Made by a program: the position numbers and the translations under genes. From Fimenecus sp051881455 (GTDB taxonomy: Bacteria; Bacillota; Clostridia; Oscillospirales; Acutalibacteraceae), in NCBI GenBank assembly GCA_051881455.1, contig JBJEPX010000057.1:1-40015 (forward strand): DNA of 40,015 nucleotides, read 5' to 3'. A model generated the notes under the pieces. It did no database searches, had not been told where the DNA came from, and saw only the letters and a program-made list of their open reading frames with translations. Shown here piece by piece: positions 23,291-31,100 of this stretch (positions are counted from its first letter, which is position 1; every line of letters starts with the position of its first letter).

Positions 23291-23328
23291 TAAAAAACGC
23301 CGAACATTTTGTAATAATGTTCAGCGTT
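23291..23328 (-). terminator. Terminator of the symporter B / LRR lipoprotein operon
   Basis: Arms AACGCCGAACAT (23296-23307) and ATGTTCAGCGTT (23317-23328) with one mismatch; on the minus strand the hairpin is followed by TTTTTTATT. Confidence 0.85.
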
Positions 23329-23345
23329 TAGTTTTAAGTCAATGC

Positions 23346-24398
23346 TTACGCGTGTGAAAAATTCACTTTGTTTTCTTTTGCATACTGTTCCGCCGCACTT
23401 CCTGCGGGGGCAATAACGGTTACGCTTTCGTCACCTGTAAAAATATCTTTGCCCAAGGCAGTAACAGAAGCCCCAAGTGTGCAGGTTTTTAAAGAGGTGC
23501 AGTTATAGAAAATATATGCATCCATAACGGTAACGCTGTCGGGTACGGTGACATCCGTCAATGCACTGCATTCCTCAAAAGCACCTTTTTTCAGCGTTTC
23601 AATTCCGTCGCCGAGTGTAAGTTTTTCAACAGAGGAGCATTGATAGAACGCGCTTACATCAATTATTTTACAACTTCCGGGAATGGATATTTCCTTGACT
23701 GCATGGCATTTAAGAAAAGCATGGTCGCCTATATATTCCAGTCCGTCGCCGAGAATAATCTTGTCTGCGCTGTAACACTTTGCAAACGCCCATTCTTCTA
23801 TTGTTTTTACTCCGGCAGGAAGAACGATTTCCGTAAGCTTGTCATTGAATAAAAATGCCTTTTCTCCGATTCTTTCGGGAGCACCGTTCCATACAATCGT
23901 TTTAAGCGAGCCTTTGCCAAGACTTTTTGTATTGTCGCCCTCGCTCTCAAAGGCGCTTACGCCGATAACCTTAATATTTTTGCCAAAGGTAACTTTTTCA
24001 AGTTTTTCACAGTGAAGAACGGCAAAGTTACCTATGATTTCCAAGGTGTCGGGCAGTATAAGCTCAGTAATTTTTGATTCGTAAAGAGCTTTGTTTTCAA
24101 GGCCTATAACTGTGTTTCCGTCAATTTCTGCCGGAATGGAAAGCACAGTGTCAGAACCGCTGTATTTTGTTATAGAGGCTGTGCCGTCCGAATATAATGT
24201 ATAAGTGAAATCTCCGCTTTTTATATCGGATTTTGAAACGGTTTTTCCTGCCATATCGGCAACGGTTTCGGTTGCGGGATCGTAGGTATCGGTATCAATG
24301 GCTAATATTTTCATAATCCCGTCTGCCGAACAGCCTGATAAGGCAACGGTAAGTATGAGCGTTAAACCGATGATAACGGCAATTACTTTTTTAGTCAT
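23346..24398 (-). CDS. BspA-type leucine-rich-repeat surface lipoprotein
   Basis: A 350-residue lipoprotein: signal peptide MTKKVIAVIIGLTLILTVALSGC with a good lipobox (LSGC) at residue 23, a linker with a KSGDFTYTLYSDGTASITKYSG strand pair, then about nine LRR_5 repeats of the pattern sIgxxAFxxCxxLxxvxlpxxvxxI (EKLEKVTFGKNIKVIGVSAF, SSVEKLTLGDGIETLKKGAF, SALTDVTVPDSVTVMDAYIF). Such proteins sit on the outer face and bind host or matrix proteins or glycans. The ATG at 24398 has AAAGGAGG inside the end of symporter B and overlaps that gene by eight bases, so the two are translationally coupled. It may deliver substrate to, or sense for, the symporter; inferred. Confidence 0.88.
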   Translation of the reverse strand: MTKKVIAVIIGLTLILTVALSGCSADGIMKILAIDTDTYDPATETVADMAGKTVSKSDIKSGDFTYTLYSDGTASITKYSGSDTVLSIPAEIDGNTVIGLENKALYESKITELILPDTLEIIGNFAVLHCEKLEKVTFGKNIKVIGVSAFESEGDNTKSLGKGSLKTIVWNGAPERIGEKAFLFNDKLTEIVLPAGVKTIEEWAFAKCYSADKIILGDGLEYIGDHAFLKCHAVKEISIPGSCKIIDVSAFYQCSSVEKLTLGDGIETLKKGAFEECSALTDVTVPDSVTVMDAYIFYNCTSLKTCTLGASVTALGKDIFTGDESVTVIAPAGSAAEQYAKENKVNFSHA

Positions 24399-26793
24399 TG
24401 TTTTTGCCTCCTTTACCGCTCTTTGCAAGTCTTTCCGTCTTTCTTCTTTCAAGATCCGCCTTGCGCTGTGCTTCAAGCCTTTCAGCCTCTTCTTTTACAA
24501 GTGCATATTCAGCCTCATGCCGTTTCTTCGCTTCGTTATAGTTTGCTCTGATTTCATCAAGGTGAGTAAAGTTGTCTTTTTCAGTGAGCATTCTCTTTGC
24601 GTCAAGCAAAATCTTTACGGAACGAATATATCTTGACTTTTCATTAACGAAAGCTTTGATAGCCTTTTTCTTTGCAATTCTCTGTGAAAGCGTGTCCTCA
24701 GGCATATTTTCCGCGGCTTCAAGAACCGCTTCGTCAGGTTCTTCTACATTTCTGTCGGGATAATACTTTAAAAGATTCTTTTTGCAGTTAAGCATAAGTC
24801 TTGCGTATGACGCCGCGTCAGAACGGATAACCCGCTCCTCGTGGGTGGATTTAGGCATTGCCTTTGCCTCTTTCAGCAAGCTCTTGTCTGCATTATAAAC
24901 AGCTTCAATACCTGCTTCGTAAAGAGCCTTGAAACGGTCATACTGAACCTGAATGCGGCGTGTGTCATATTTGTTCATCTCGTCAACAACGAAGTCGCAA
25001 ACAGATATTTCCTCATTTAATCGCTTATAGGTGCGGATTTCAGCTCTTGCCTGTTTAATTGCAGCCTTGCGGGCGGCTTTTTCTTCGGGAGTGTTTTTGG
25101 GCATGGATTTTGCATGCGCCTTTGTGTCGTGGATTTTTTGCTTGTTCTCCGCCGTGAACACTTTATAAGCATTTTTAAGACGCTCAATTTCAGCCTTTTT
25201 GAAGGCTTTTTCTTCCGCAGTGCCGGCAGGGAGATGCTTGGCCTTTTTGATGTCGTCCTTTGTAGTCATAAACTTTCTTTCTTCATAGAAGCGGTTTGCC
25301 TCATCAATAAGGTCAATGGCTTCAACAAGCTTATCGTCACGCAGAACGCCGTTACCGTAGTCTTCAAACATAGCACGGATTTTTAGAACCTTAACTATGC
25401 CGCGCTGTTTAACCTCGGTAAGGTCATAAAAGAAATAGGGGACCATATTCATAAACGCACCGATAACAGCCGCGATAATGAGAACCTCAAACATATCCTC
25501 GCGGAATGAGGCAACCTCCATAACATCATAGTTATCTTGCAACCCAAGGCTCTGATAAATCGCGGGGAGAACCATACCGGTGAACATACCGATGAAACTA
25601 CCGATGATGCCTACTGCACCGAACATACCGTCAATTCGCTCACCCGTGAAATATTGCTGATAGTCACGCATATCGGCACTGATGCCGGGATTGTAAACAA
25701 CGGCGAAGGAGTTTACAAAACCGTTTAAGTAATACAAAATGATAAGCGCATACAAATTCTTATACAGCGGATATAAAAGCCCGATTAAGAAGATGTTTGC
25801 AAAGTTGCACCAAATCAGCAAATTACGCTTGCCGATGGTACGAATGGCAAAGGGACAGATAATCATTGCCCACAGAGCCGCATTGCCGATAAGTGTTGTT
25901 GCAATGCCGTAAAGTGCTGTTTTTTCGGGATAGCCGTAAATAAATGTCCAGCCGATGATAACACCCACAGCGCCTTCAAGGAAACCGAGCCAGCCGGCAA
26001 GGGAGGTAATCCAGAAATACTTATTCTTCGCGACAGCTCGGAACGCATCGGAAAACTTAAAGTGAGAAACATGCGTTTTTGCAACGATAATACGCTCTTT
26101 TGTGCCGAACACGGCAACATATGTAAGCAAAAGACCTACAATCGCAACAATCGGGTGAATAATGCGGTAGGTTCTGATGTTGTTCAATCCGCCGGTCAGG
26201 CTTGAAAGCATAGGAATAAATAAGCCTGTTAACGAGGGTGCCATAGAATAGATAATGGATGACACCGAAACAATATCCGTACGCTCGTGGGAGTTGGGTG
26301 AAATAACATTGACCAAATCCGTATATGAGTTTTGGAAAAACGGATAGCAGCATTGCAACAGGTTATAAATAATAAATACCGCCGCCGCTTTTTCCATATA
26401 TGACATTGTTTCATAGGGAAGCCAAACGAATATAACCGATAAAATTACCGTGGGAATACCCATTACTGCAAGCCAAGGCCGGAATTTACCCATTTTCAGC
26501 CGCGAGTTGTCTATGATATATGACCTTGCAATGGTAATTGCAAATCCGATAAGTGTGGATAAAACCGCCATATACTGCAAGTGCATCGGTTTGATGCCGA
26601 TGGTGTTGCCCACCAAAAAGCTGGTGGCCGCCAGCGCGATTTGTCCGGCAAAGGCCATAACAAACTGCACACCCATGCCGCCTACGCCGTAGGCAATCAT
26701 CTCTTTGTAAGCAACATACTTTCCCAAAGGCGGAGTTTTCCAATAGGTTCTAACCTTGGAAATACCGTCTTTTGCTTTTTCTGCCAAATTCAT
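24391..26793 (-). CDS. GPH-family sugar:cation symporter B with repeat-bearing C-terminal tail
   Basis: An 800-residue paralogue of symporter A starting MNLAEKAKDGISKVRTYWKTP. The first ~455 residues form the twelve-helix GPH transporter (FFQNSYTDLVNVISP; SADMRDYQQYFTGERIDGMF). The ~340-residue tail carries a repeated motif, roughly A-K-x-M-P-x-N-T-x-E-E-K followed by a basic helix, near residues 520 (KHLPAGTAEE), 562 (KSMPKNTPEE), 644 (KAMPKSTHEE) and 695 (AENMPEDT), plus FEDYGNGVLRDDKLVEAIDLI as in symporter A. The tail should be cytoplasmic and helical. AAGGAG lies twelve bases before ATG 26793. First gene of an operon with the LRR lipoprotein. Confidence 0.87.
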   Translation of the reverse strand: MNLAEKAKDGISKVRTYWKTPPLGKYVAYKEMIAYGVGGMGVQFVMAFAGQIALAATSFLVGNTIGIKPMHLQYMAVLSTLIGFAITIARSYIIDNSRLKMGKFRPWLAVMGIPTVILSVIFVWLPYETMSYMEKAAAVFIIYNLLQCCYPFFQNSYTDLVNVISPNSHERTDIVSVSSIIYSMAPSLTGLFIPMLSSLTGGLNNIRTYRIIHPIVAIVGLLLTYVAVFGTKERIIVAKTHVSHFKFSDAFRAVAKNKYFWITSLAGWLGFLEGAVGVIIGWTFIYGYPEKTALYGIATTLIGNAALWAMIICPFAIRTIGKRNLLIWCNFANIFLIGLLYPLYKNLYALIILYYLNGFVNSFAVVYNPGISADMRDYQQYFTGERIDGMFGAVGIIGSFIGMFTGMVLPAIYQSLGLQDNYDVMEVASFREDMFEVLIIAAVIGAFMNMVPYFFYDLTEVKQRGIVKVLKIRAMFEDYGNGVLRDDKLVEAIDLIDEANRFYEERKFMTTKDDIKKAKHLPAGTAEEKAFKKAEIERLKNAYKVFTAENKQKIHDTKAHAKSMPKNTPEEKAARKAAIKQARAEIRTYKRLNEEISVCDFVVDEMNKYDTRRIQVQYDRFKALYEAGIEAVYNADKSLLKEAKAMPKSTHEERVIRSDAASYARLMLNCKKNLLKYYPDRNVEEPDEAVLEAAENMPEDTLSQRIAKKKAIKAFVNEKSRYIRSVKILLDAKRMLTEKDNFTHLDEIRANYNEAKKRHEAEYALVKEEAERLEAQRKADLERRKTERLAKSGKGGKNND

Positions 26794-26859
26794 TAAGCAA
26801 ACACTCTCCTTAAACATTCAATAGATACATTTTAACATAACTTTTATTTTTCGTGTAGG

Positions 26860-26878
26860 TTTTTAACAAAAAATGAAC
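26860..26878 (-). promoter_or_regulatory. Shared 19-bp upstream motif, copy B
   Basis: An exact copy of TTTTTAACAAAAAATGAAC, 67 bases before the start of symporter B, in the same orientation as copy A. No strong -10/-35 pair was found for this gene in 26794-26930. Confidence 0.55.
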
Positions 26879-27003
26879 AAAAAACGAAAAAATCGGCAAA
26901 CTCCACAAAAACCTTCATAATAATTTGTGCATAATAAAAATGAATATTTGGGGAATTATATACGGTGTCAGAATACTTTTTTATTTTTCTTTTTGAAATT
27001 GTA

Positions 27004-27032
27004 TTGACAAACGGCCGAAAAAATATGATAAT
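27004..27032 (+). promoter_or_regulatory. Promoter of the M-box/mgtE transcript
   Basis: TTGACA (27004-27009), 17-base spacer, GATAAT (27027-27032), placing transcription start about 25 bases before the riboswitch. Confidence 0.82.
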
Positions 27033-27064
27033 AGATAAAGTAAATTGAAAATTTACGAATATAA

Positions 27065-27214
27065 GCCTATTCGGTAGGTAAGGCTACCACAGGGATACGG
27101 ATTACTGCCGCGAAACGGTGGAGACACTGTCAGCAGGTCAACAGGTCATATCGAGCATAAGGTGTGATTTAATGTAATTTCATCGCCCTGCGAAGCTAAA
27201 GCTTGAACGAATAA
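27065..27214 (+). ncRNA. M-box (ykoK) magnesium riboswitch
   Basis: The segment contains the M-box landmarks in order: GGTAGGTAAGGCTACC, ACAGGGATACGGATTACTGCCG, GGTCAACAGGTCATATCGA, GCATAAGGTG and GCTAAAGCTTGAACGA. These align by eye with the Bacillus ykoK leader core. When Mg2+ is plentiful the RNA folds to allow the terminator at 27230-27269 and shuts off mgtE; at low Mg2+ an antiterminator forms. Its position directly before a magnesium transporter supports the call. Confidence 0.92.
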
Positions 27215-27229
27215 TGCCATTGTCTTATG

Positions 27230-27269
27230 ACTGCATTTTGCGTTCTTGCAAATGCAGTTTTATTTTTTG
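27230..27269 (+). terminator. Riboswitch-controlled intrinsic terminator
   Basis: ACTGCATTTTGC pairs with GCAAATGCAGT (one bulge) around GTTCTT, followed by TTTATTTTTT. This is the expression platform of the M-box. Confidence 0.85.
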
Positions 27270-27287
27270 TAAAAAGAGGTGAAAATT

Positions 27288-27389
27288 GTGGACACAGTCC
27301 GAAGTACTAACGCGAAACCACCGAGTATTTGCGCGGCGAAAGCGGAAAAAAGCTTGTCTTATTTTGCGCTTTGTGTCCGCAGTTTTTAA
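27288..27389 (+). CDS. 33-codon small ORF between the M-box terminator and mgtE
   Basis: GTG 27288 is preceded by AAGAGGTGAAAATT, a good ribosome site, and the frame runs 33 codons (M-D-T-V-R-S-T-N-A-K-P-P-S-I-C...) to TAA 27387, 50 bases before mgtE. It contains a Pro-Pro pair, a feature also of enterobacterial Mg2+-sensing leader peptides. However, GTGGACACA (27288-27296) can pair with TGTGTCCGC (27372-27380), including one G-U pair, so the stretch could instead be a structured RNA. No family is recognised. Confidence 0.45.
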   Translation: MDTVRSTNAKPPSICAAKAEKSLSYFALCVRSF

Positions 27390-27439
27390 AATACTTGTTG
27401 CGTTTCACTGTAAAATTCCAGGAGGAGTGGTGAAATGTG

Positions 27440-28780
27440 ATGGAAACCTATGAGCTTCTTACAGAGCTTCTGCACGGTAAAAAATGGCAGGAGCTGAAAA
27501 ACATTTTAAGCGAAATGAATGAGCAGGATATTGCCGAGCTTTTCATGGAGCTTGATGAGCGCGATTTGACGCTCATTTACCGTTTGCTGCCAAAGGAGCT
27601 GGCGGCAGAGGTGTTTGTCAATATGGAGCCTGAGTATCAGGAAATGCTTATCCGCGCTTTCAGCGATACAGAGCTTCGTGAGGTTCTGGACGAGCTTTAT
27701 GTTGACGACGCCGTTGATTTGATTGAGGAAATGCCTGCAACCCTTGTAAAAAGAATTTTGCGGCATACCGACCCTGATACAAGAAAAAGTATAAACGAAA
27801 TTTTAAGATACCCCGAGGATTCGGCAGGCAGTCTTATGACGATTGAGTATGTTGACCTGAAACGCTCAATGACTGTTGCCGATGCATTTACAAGAATTCG
27901 CAGAACGGGTGTTGACAAAGAGACAATCTATACCTGTTATGTAACTGACAGTAAAAGAAAACTGAAAGGTTATGTAACCGTTAAGGATTTGCTTCTTGCT
28001 GATGAAAATTCAACAATCCGCGACATTATGGAAGATAATGTTATTTCGGTTACTACTCATGAAGATAAAGAAGTTGTTGCCGATATCTTCCAAAAATATG
28101 ACCTTGTTGTTCTTCCCGTAGTGGACGGCGAGGGCAGGCTTGTGGGTATTATTACCGTTGACGACGCCATTGATGTCTTGCAGGAGGAAATGACCGAGGA
28201 TATCGAAAAAATGGCGGCTATTACTCCTACTGATAAGCCTTATCTTAAAATGAGTGTAATCGAGAATTTTAAAAAGCGAATTCCCTGGCTTATGCTTTTG
28301 ATGGTTTCGGCAACCTTTACCGAAAAAATAATCACCCATTTTGAGGGCACCCTTACAGCCTGCGTTGTGCTTACCGCGTTCATTCCGATGCTTACGGGAA
28401 CCTGCGGTAACTGCGGCGCTCAGTCCTCGGCAACCATAATCCGCGGACTTTCCTTGGGTGATATTGAGTTCCGCGATACCTTTAAGGTGATTTTCAAGGA
28501 ATTCAGAATAGCATTTGTGTGCGGCTTGGCGCTGGCGATTGTCAATTTTGCAAAGCTTATGATTTTTGACGATGTAGGCGTAAGAGTAGCGCTTGTAGTA
28601 AGCTTTACAATGATTATGGCAGTTATATTTGCAAAGGTTGTGGGCTCTGTCCTGCCCGTTATTGCAAAGAAATTGGGCTTTGACCCTGCGGTTATGTCAA
28701 GCCCATTTATTTCCACAATCGTAGATGCTGTAACGCTCCTCATTTACTTTACCGTTGCGTCGGCTGTTCTTAATCTTTAA
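27440..28780 (+). CDS. mgtE: Magnesium transporter MgtE
   Basis: A 446-residue Mg2+ channel. Residues ~1-130 are the MgtE N-domain (helical superhelix, ELLHGKKWQELKNILSEMNEQDIAELF), ~135-255 a tandem CBS pair that gates the pore by binding Mg2+ (DSAGSLMTIEYVDL, TTHEDKEVVADIFQKYDLVVLPVVD), and ~280-446 five membrane helices with TAFIPMLTGTCGNCGAQSSATIIRGL, the family's pore signature. A GTG at 27437 is also possible as start; GGAGGAGTGGTGA lies upstream. It is regulated by the M-box leader and ends in a GC-rich hairpin. Confidence 0.96.
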   Translation: METYELLTELLHGKKWQELKNILSEMNEQDIAELFMELDERDLTLIYRLLPKELAAEVFVNMEPEYQEMLIRAFSDTELREVLDELYVDDAVDLIEEMPATLVKRILRHTDPDTRKSINEILRYPEDSAGSLMTIEYVDLKRSMTVADAFTRIRRTGVDKETIYTCYVTDSKRKLKGYVTVKDLLLADENSTIRDIMEDNVISVTTHEDKEVVADIFQKYDLVVLPVVDGEGRLVGIITVDDAIDVLQEEMTEDIEKMAAITPTDKPYLKMSVIENFKKRIPWLMLLMVSATFTEKIITHFEGTLTACVVLTAFIPMLTGTCGNCGAQSSATIIRGLSLGDIEFRDTFKVIFKEFRIAFVCGLALAIVNFAKLMIFDDVGVRVALVVSFTMIMAVIFAKVVGSVLPVIAKKLGFDPAVMSSPFISTIVDAVTLLIYFTVASAVLNL

Positions 28781-28805
28781 TACAGACTTCATTTAGATGA
28801 AACGC

Positions 28806-28837
28806 GTAGGGCGGGGGCTTGCTCCCGCCGCTTTTTT
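28806..28837 (+). repeat. Short GTAGGGCGGGGGCTTG repeat serving as terminator
   Basis: GTAGGGCGGGGGCTTG followed by CTCCCGCCGC and TTTTTT: the arms GCGGGGGC and GCTCCCGC form an 8-bp stem (one G-U) with a T-run, so this copy can end the mgtE transcript. It shares its sequence with the elements at 7992 and 36727. Confidence 0.7.
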
Positions 28838-28863
28838 ATTCCAATATTTGTCTTTTGCGTTCG

Positions 28864-28892
28864 TTGACTTTCGTCCGAAAATATTGTATTAT
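28864..28892 (+). promoter_or_regulatory. Promoter of the cohesin/BIG2 protein gene
   Basis: TTGACT (28864-28869), 17-base spacer, TATTAT (28887-28892), about 30 bases before the TTG start. Confidence 0.75.
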
Positions 28893-28922
28893 TATAATGT
28901 AATAACTTTTCGGGGTGATATT

Positions 28923-30221
28923 TTGAAAAGGATAAACAGAATGTTTGCGGTTGTGGCCGCATTTGTAATATTGTTTTCTGTAGTTTTTGCCGTTCCTGCC
29001 TCTGCCGCAAGCGTAACATATTCCTGCACAAGCGCCAGCGGAGCAAAAGGCGATACTGTAACAGTAAGCGTTAAGATTTCTTCAAGCGTTCAGATTTGGG
29101 GAGCAAATGTTAAGCTTGGATTTAATTCAAGCGAGCTTCAATTTGTAAGCTGTGAAAAAGGCGGTATAGTTTCAGGCGGAAGCCTTAACCCGCAAGGCTC
29201 TTCTATAAATTTTTCGGGAATGTTCAATGCTAAAAGCGGAACGGTATTCACGGTTAAATTTAAGATTTTAAAGGACTCAGGCTCTTCAACCCTTACGCTT
29301 TCAAGTACGGAAAATACTGATTATGACGGTAATGTTTATTCCTGTTCGGCAACCGGCGGAAGCGTCACCGTAACAAAACCCGTCACAGGCATTTCCCTTA
29401 ACACAACAAGCATCAGTCTTAAAAAGGGCGGTACGGCACAGTTAACAGCAACGGTTTCACCCTCTGACGCTACAAATAAAACCGTTACATATTCCTCGTC
29501 AAATTCAAAGGTTGCCACCGTCACAAGCGGCGGCAAAATTACTGCCGTGGGCGGAGGAACGGCAACAATTACCGCAAAGGCAGGGGGCAAGAGCGCAACC
29601 TGTAAGGTCACCGTAAGCGTTGCACAAACAGGAATTGCAACATCGGGCGGCGCAGAAAGAACAGTAGGACTTAACAGCACTTTGCGCCTTTCGGTTGCCA
29701 AAGTCCCTGCCGACGCAACAGATAATTACAGCGTTACTTGGTCGTCCTCGGATACAAATATTGCAACAGTATCCTCAAACGGTACTGTTACAGGCGTCGC
29801 TTTGGGAACAGCCACAATTACCGCAAAATCAAACGGCTGGACCGCAAGCTTTAAAGTGACCGTTGTTGAAAAAGCCGAGGAATCAAGTTCCGATGTTTCC
29901 TCGGAGGAAAGTTCAAGTGATATTTCGGAAACGGCCCCCGAAAGCACCGAACCTTCTTCAACAGAGGTGGTAACCGAATCAACAACCGCTGCGGAAAAAA
30001 CAGAAAAAAATGCCTTTGCAGGATTTATTGCAAAGGTCAAAGCAAAAATAAATGATGAGAACAATACTGTCACAAAGTTCTATCACTACTGTATGGTTGT
30101 GGCGGCGTCTGCCGTTATGGCGGCTATAACAATCCCCGTAACAGCTATAATTACATCGGCAATTTATAAAAACAAAATGAAGAAAAACGGTAATAATACC
30201 AATAATATTGAACAGAGGTAG
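28923..30221 (+). CDS. Secreted cohesin-like / BIG2 surface protein with C-terminal anchor
   Basis: A 432-residue exported protein. Signal peptide ~1-30 (FAVVAAFVILFSVVFAVPASAA); a cohesin-like beta sandwich ~32-155 (GAKGDTVTVSVKISSSVQIWGANVKLGFN, a typical cohesin opening); two BIG2 Ig-like domains ~158-245 and ~247-325 (KGGTAQLTATVSPSDATNKTVTYSSS; VTWSSSDTNIATVSSNGTVTGVALGTATITAKS); a Ser/Glu/Thr-rich spacer; then a membrane helix near 390-415 and a Lys/Asn-rich end. It starts at TTG 28923 with GGGGTG upstream; the longer frame opens inside the mgtE terminator. It could display a dockerin partner, but no dockerin gene is in the window. Endonuclease IV follows four bases later. Confidence 0.82.
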   Translation: MKRINRMFAVVAAFVILFSVVFAVPASAASVTYSCTSASGAKGDTVTVSVKISSSVQIWGANVKLGFNSSELQFVSCEKGGIVSGGSLNPQGSSINFSGMFNAKSGTVFTVKFKILKDSGSSTLTLSSTENTDYDGNVYSCSATGGSVTVTKPVTGISLNTTSISLKKGGTAQLTATVSPSDATNKTVTYSSSNSKVATVTSGGKITAVGGGTATITAKAGGKSATCKVTVSVAQTGIATSGGAERTVGLNSTLRLSVAKVPADATDNYSVTWSSSDTNIATVSSNGTVTGVALGTATITAKSNGWTASFKVTVVEKAEESSSDVSSEESSSDISETAPESTEPSSTEVVTESTTAAEKTEKNAFAGFIAKVKAKINDENNTVTKFYHYCMVVAASAVMAAITIPVTAIITSAIYKNKMKKNGNNTNNIEQR

Positions 30222-30224
30222 TTT

Positions 30225-31055
30225 ATGCTTAATATAGGTTGTCATTTATCATCGTCAAAGGGATTTTACCATATGGGCGAGGAGTCCCTTTCCATAGATG
30301 CAAATACTTTTCAGTTTTTCACACGCAATCCCCGCGGCGGCTCTGCAAAGGATATTGACCCGCAGGACGCACAGAAACTGAATGAACTGATGAAGGAAAA
30401 GGGCTTTGCAAAAATACTTGCCCATGCGCCTTATACGCTCAACGCCTGCGCTAAGGTGGAAAGTATCCGCGAGTTTGCCCACAATACAATGTTGGACGAT
30501 TTAAAGCGTATGGAGTATGTCCCCGGTAATATGTATAATTTCCACCCGGGCAGTCATGTGGAACAGGGTATTGAAACTGGAATAAAGCTTATCTCCGACC
30601 AGCTAAACGCAATACTGTGGGAGGATATGCATACCACGGTATTGCTTGAAACAATGGCAGGCAAGGGCAGTGAGGTGGGCAGCCGCTTTGAGGAACTGCG
30701 GGAGATTATTGACAGAGTTGAACTGAAAGATAAAATGGGCGTTTGCCTTGATACCTGCCATGTGTACGATGCAGGCTATGATATTGTAGGCGACATTGAC
30801 GGAGTGCTAACGCAGTTCGATAAGATTATAGGGCTCGAAAGATTGCAGGCAATTCATATAAACGACAGTAAAAATCCCTTTAAGAGCCATAAAGACCGCC
30901 ACGAAAAGATAGGCGAGGGTTCAATCGGTACGGAGGCGTTTGAAAGAATTATCAATCATCCTGCCCTGTGCAACCTGCCTTTCTTCCTTGAAACGCCCAA
31001 TGACCTTGCAGGCTACGCCGCAGAAATCAAACTTTTAAAATCACTTTATAAATAA
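30225..31055 (+). CDS. nfo: Endonuclease IV (AP endonuclease family 2)
   Basis: A 276-residue DNA repair enzyme that cuts DNA 5' of abasic sites. The trinuclear-zinc ligands all appear in order: His in LAHAPYTLN, His in NFHPGSHVEQG, Glu in VLLETMAGKGSEVG, Asp and His in CLDTCHVYDAGYD, His in AIHINDSK, Asp and His in KDRHEKIGEG, Glu in FLETP. Length is normal (~280). AGAGGT lies before ATG 30225, three bases after the surface-protein gene, so it is probably co-transcribed with it despite the unrelated role. Confidence 0.96.
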   Translation: MLNIGCHLSSSKGFYHMGEESLSIDANTFQFFTRNPRGGSAKDIDPQDAQKLNELMKEKGFAKILAHAPYTLNACAKVESIREFAHNTMLDDLKRMEYVPGNMYNFHPGSHVEQGIETGIKLISDQLNAILWEDMHTTVLLETMAGKGSEVGSRFEELREIIDRVELKDKMGVCLDTCHVYDAGYDIVGDIDGVLTQFDKIIGLERLQAIHINDSKNPFKSHKDRHEKIGEGSIGTEAFERIINHPALCNLPFFLETPNDLAGYAAEIKLLKSLYK

Positions 31056-31058
31056 AAA

Positions 31059-31086
31059 ATACCCGCATTTTACGAAATGCGGGTAT
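31059..31086. terminator. Bidirectional terminator between nfo and the convergent gene
   Basis: Perfect 12-bp arms ATACCCGCATTT (31059-31070) and AAATGCGGGTAT (31075-31086) around TACG, with A-rich sequence on the left that gives a T-run on the minus strand. Confidence 0.9.
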
Positions 31087-31100
31087 TCTTATGCCAATGT

